Assembly (NCBI GenBank): GCA_937893225.1
Contig: CALBJM010000200.1
Coordinates: 1 to 7,741 of the forward strand
Length of the DNA stretch: 7,741 bases
Reading direction: 5' to 3'
Origin: an uncultured Erysipelotrichaceae bacterium
GTDB taxonomy: Bacteria; Bacillota_I; Bacilli_A; Erysipelotrichales; Erysipelotrichaceae
The notes under the pieces: model-generated
Database searches by the model: none
What the model was told of the DNA's origin: nothing
The model's input: the letters and a program-made list of their open reading frames with translations, nothing else
Shown: positions 6,017 through 7,741 of the stretch, one piece after another
Position numbering within the stretch: position 1 is the stretch's first letter
Layout of the letters: every line of letters starts with the position of its first letter
Translations under genes and position numbers: made by a program

Positions 6017-7741
6017 ATGGCAAAGAAACAATTTAAAGCAGAATCTAAAAGATTGCTTGAATTGATGATCAACTCTATCTATACAAACAAGGAAATTTTT
6101 CTAAGAGAACTTGTATCCAATGCATCTGATGCACTAGATAAAAGACACTATATTTCTCTCACAGATAAAAATTCATCAATTGACAAACAAGATCTAAAAA
6201 TCACAATTGAAAGACATACAGACACACGCCAACTCGTTATTGAAGACAATGGCGTAGGTATGACTAAGGAAGAGCTCGAAAACAACCTTGGAACTATCGC
6301 CAAGAGTGGATCCGCAGAATTCCGTGAACAATTTGAAAAAGCCAAGAAAGACACAGATATCATTGGTCAATTTGGTGTAGGATTCTATAGTGCATTCATG
6401 GTCGCAAAGAGAATCTTAGTAGAAACGAAATCAATTCAGTCTGATCAGGCTTACAGTTGGTCATCCTCAGGAGAAGATGGTTATGTCGTTTCAGAAATTG
6501 AAAAATCAGGATATGGCACACGTATCACACTCGACTTGAAAGATGATACAGAAGATGAAAAGTATTCTGATTATCTAGAAGAATGGAAGATCAAGGAATT
6601 GATCAAGAAATACAGTGATTATGTGCGTTATCCTATTGAAATGGAATGTACAAAATCCATCCCAGACCCAACAGATGATAAGAAGACAATTGATACACAA
6701 GAAGTTGAAACACTCAATTCTATGGTTCCACTTTGGAAAAAACAAAAATCAAAGATCAAACCAGAAGAATACAATGAGTTCTATAAATCTAAGTTCAATG
6801 ACTGGGAAGACCCTCAGAAAGTTATTCACTATTCTGTAGAAGGTAATATTTCTTATACAGCTTTATTATACATTCCATCTAAAGCACCATATAACTTCTA
6901 TTACCAAGACTATGAACCAGGATTAGAGCTTTATTGTAAAAATGTATTTATCATGGATAAAGTCAAAGACTTGATTCCTTCATATTTCAGATTTGTAAAA
7001 GGTCTTGTTGATAGCGATGATCTCAATCTCAACATTTCTCGTGAAATTCTTCAACAAGATAGACAAGTCAAAATGATGGCAAAATCTATTGAAACAAAGA
7101 TTTCATCAGCTCTTAAAGAAATGCTTGAAAAAGACCGTGAAGGATATGAAAAATTCTTTGACAACTTTGGACTAAACTTAAAAGCAGGCATTCTGCAAGA
7201 CTATGGCATGAATAAAGATAAGTTGCAAGACTTTATGATATTCAGAAGTTCTAAAGACGGTAAATATGTTACCCTCAAAGAATATACAGATCGTATGCCT
7301 GCAGAACAAAAATCTATTTTCTATGCAGTTGGTAAGAGCATTGACGAAATTCAAAATCTTCCAGCTATGGGCAAGTTAAAAGAAAAGAATTATGAAGTTC
7401 TATATTTCCTTGATGAAAGAGATGAATTCGTTGCTTCTACATTGATGAATTATGCTGATAAACCATTTAAGTCTGTCAACAAAGGTGATCTCGATCTTGA
7501 AAGTGAAGAAGAAAAGAAAGAAAGAGAAGAAAAAGCAGAAGCTAATAAGACAATGCTTTCAACAATGAAAGATTCTCTTGGTGACAAAGTCAAAGAAGTA
7601 CGTTTATCTTCTAGACTGACTGATGAAGCAGCTTGTGTAGTTGCGGATGAAGGTATGTCATTGGAAATGGAAAAATATTTAGCATCTGACCCAATGAACA
7701 AAGGGCAAGGTATGAAAGCCGTTAAGATTCTTGAAATCAAC
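6017..7741 (+). CDS. htpG: HtpG, Hsp90-family ATP-dependent chaperone (partial, C-terminus off the right edge)
   Basis: Cytoplasmic dimeric Hsp90 chaperone. The 575 visible codons are open with no stop; the family is usually about 620-640 aa, so roughly 50-60 residues are missing. The GHKL ATPase domain shows ELVSNASDALDK (31-42) with the catalytic glutamate and the ATP-site asparagine and aspartate, EDNGVGM (76-82), GTIAKSGSAEF (92-102) and IGQFGVGFYSAF (116-127). The middle domain has LYIPSKAPYNFY and GLVDSDDLNLNISREILQQ, which includes the conserved SRE arginine. A charged segment (LESEEEKKEREEKAE) precedes the dimerisation domain. Residues 43-44 are RH where many relatives have LR or similar (DKLRY), and the second lobe reads DLNLNISRE where DLPLNVSRE is common; both look like lineage variation. 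It is transcribed divergently from the fumarase operon, from its own promoter with CIRCE. Confidence 0.97.
   Translation, partial: MAKKQFKAESKRLLELMINSIYTNKEIFLRELVSNASDALDKRHYISLTDKNSSIDKQDLKITIERHTDTRQLVIEDNGVGMTKEELENNLGTIAKSGSAEFREQFEKAKKDTDIIGQFGVGFYSAFMVAKRILVETKSIQSDQAYSWSSSGEDGYVVSEIEKSGYGTRITLDLKDDTEDEKYSDYLEEWKIKELIKKYSDYVRYPIEMECTKSIPDPTDDKKTIDTQEVETLNSMVPLWKKQKSKIKPEEYNEFYKSKFNDWEDPQKVIHYSVEGNISYTALLYIPSKAPYNFYYQDYEPGLELYCKNVFIMDKVKDLIPSYFRFVKGLVDSDDLNLNISREILQQDRQVKMMAKSIETKISSALKEMLEKDREGYEKFFDNFGLNLKAGILQDYGMNKDKLQDFMIFRSSKDGKYVTLKEYTDRMPAEQKSIFYAVGKSIDEIQNLPAMGKLKEKNYEVLYFLDERDEFVASTLMNYADKPFKSVNKGDLDLESEEEKKEREEKAEANKTMLSTMKDSLGDKVKEVRLSSRLTDEAACVVADEGMSLEMEKYLASDPMNKGQGMKAVKILEIN

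Noticed and set aside
7450..7740. Minus-strand open frame of 96 codons
   Set aside because: It lies entirely antisense to the conserved C-terminal part of htpG; its Ser/Leu-rich content simply mirrors the Glu/Lys/Arg-rich coding strand.
1..7741. Mobile element, CRISPR array, tRNA/rRNA or phage genes
   Set aside because: No terminal repeats, transposase, regularly spaced repeats or RNA gene folds were seen. All sequence is accounted for by housekeeping-type genes and short control regions.

Overview
The window is AT-rich, with tightly packed genes, strong Shine-Dalgarno (SD) sites (AAGGAGG, GGAGG), ATGA-type gene overlaps and a CIRCE heat-shock operator. This points to a low-GC Firmicute. The gene set (KtrB/KtrA with a KdpD-type kinase, a two-subunit iron-sulfur fumarase beside malic enzyme, HtpG) fits an anaerobic gut-type lineage such as the Erysipelotrichia, but that placement is inference from overall character and not from a marker gene.

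Layout. (1) Positions 1-3236, minus strand: a potassium operon read right to left. It holds trkH/ktrB (K+ channel subunit), trkA/ktrA (regulatory subunit, split by a frameshift), a previously unlisted 44-codon membrane peptide, and a KdpD-type sensor kinase that runs off the left edge. (2) Positions 3237-3356: a 120-bp intergenic region with a perfect 8+8 inverted repeat just before the trkH SD, a pair of 14-bp direct repeats 31 bp apart, and the terminator of the next operon. (3) Positions 3357-5906, minus strand: a dicarboxylate operon of fumarase alpha (split by a frameshift), fumarase beta and malic enzyme, joined by 4-base ATGA overlaps. (4) Positions 5907-6016: a divergent promoter region. 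Rightward it has a clear TTGATT-17-TACAAT promoter and a CIRCE operator. Leftward it has a probable TGATACAAT extended -10 so close to the fumarase ATG that the mRNA may be leaderless. (5) Positions 6017-7741, plus strand: htpG (Hsp90), cut off by the right edge after 575 codons. No stretch over 300 bases lacks a gene.

How the genes work together. TrkH and TrkA form a Ktr-type K+ uptake system. The linked KdpD lacks the usual N-terminal Walker-A sensor domain but keeps the universal-stress domain, with an exact match to the SxS-x20-FTAxY motif that binds cyclic-di-AMP in Staphylococcus aureus KdpD. TrkA also carries an RCK_C domain, another known c-di-AMP target. The cluster therefore looks like a K+/c-di-AMP homeostasis unit in which a Kdp-type kinase is wired to a Ktr transporter. 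Fumarase and malic enzyme interconvert fumarate, malate and pyruvate plus CO2. HtpG appears to be under HrcA control, unlike the Bacillus subtilis arrangement.

Two genes in about 4 kb carry frame-breaking indels (trkA near 1794, fumA near 5325). These could be true mutations or sequencing/assembly errors; both genes are otherwise well conserved.
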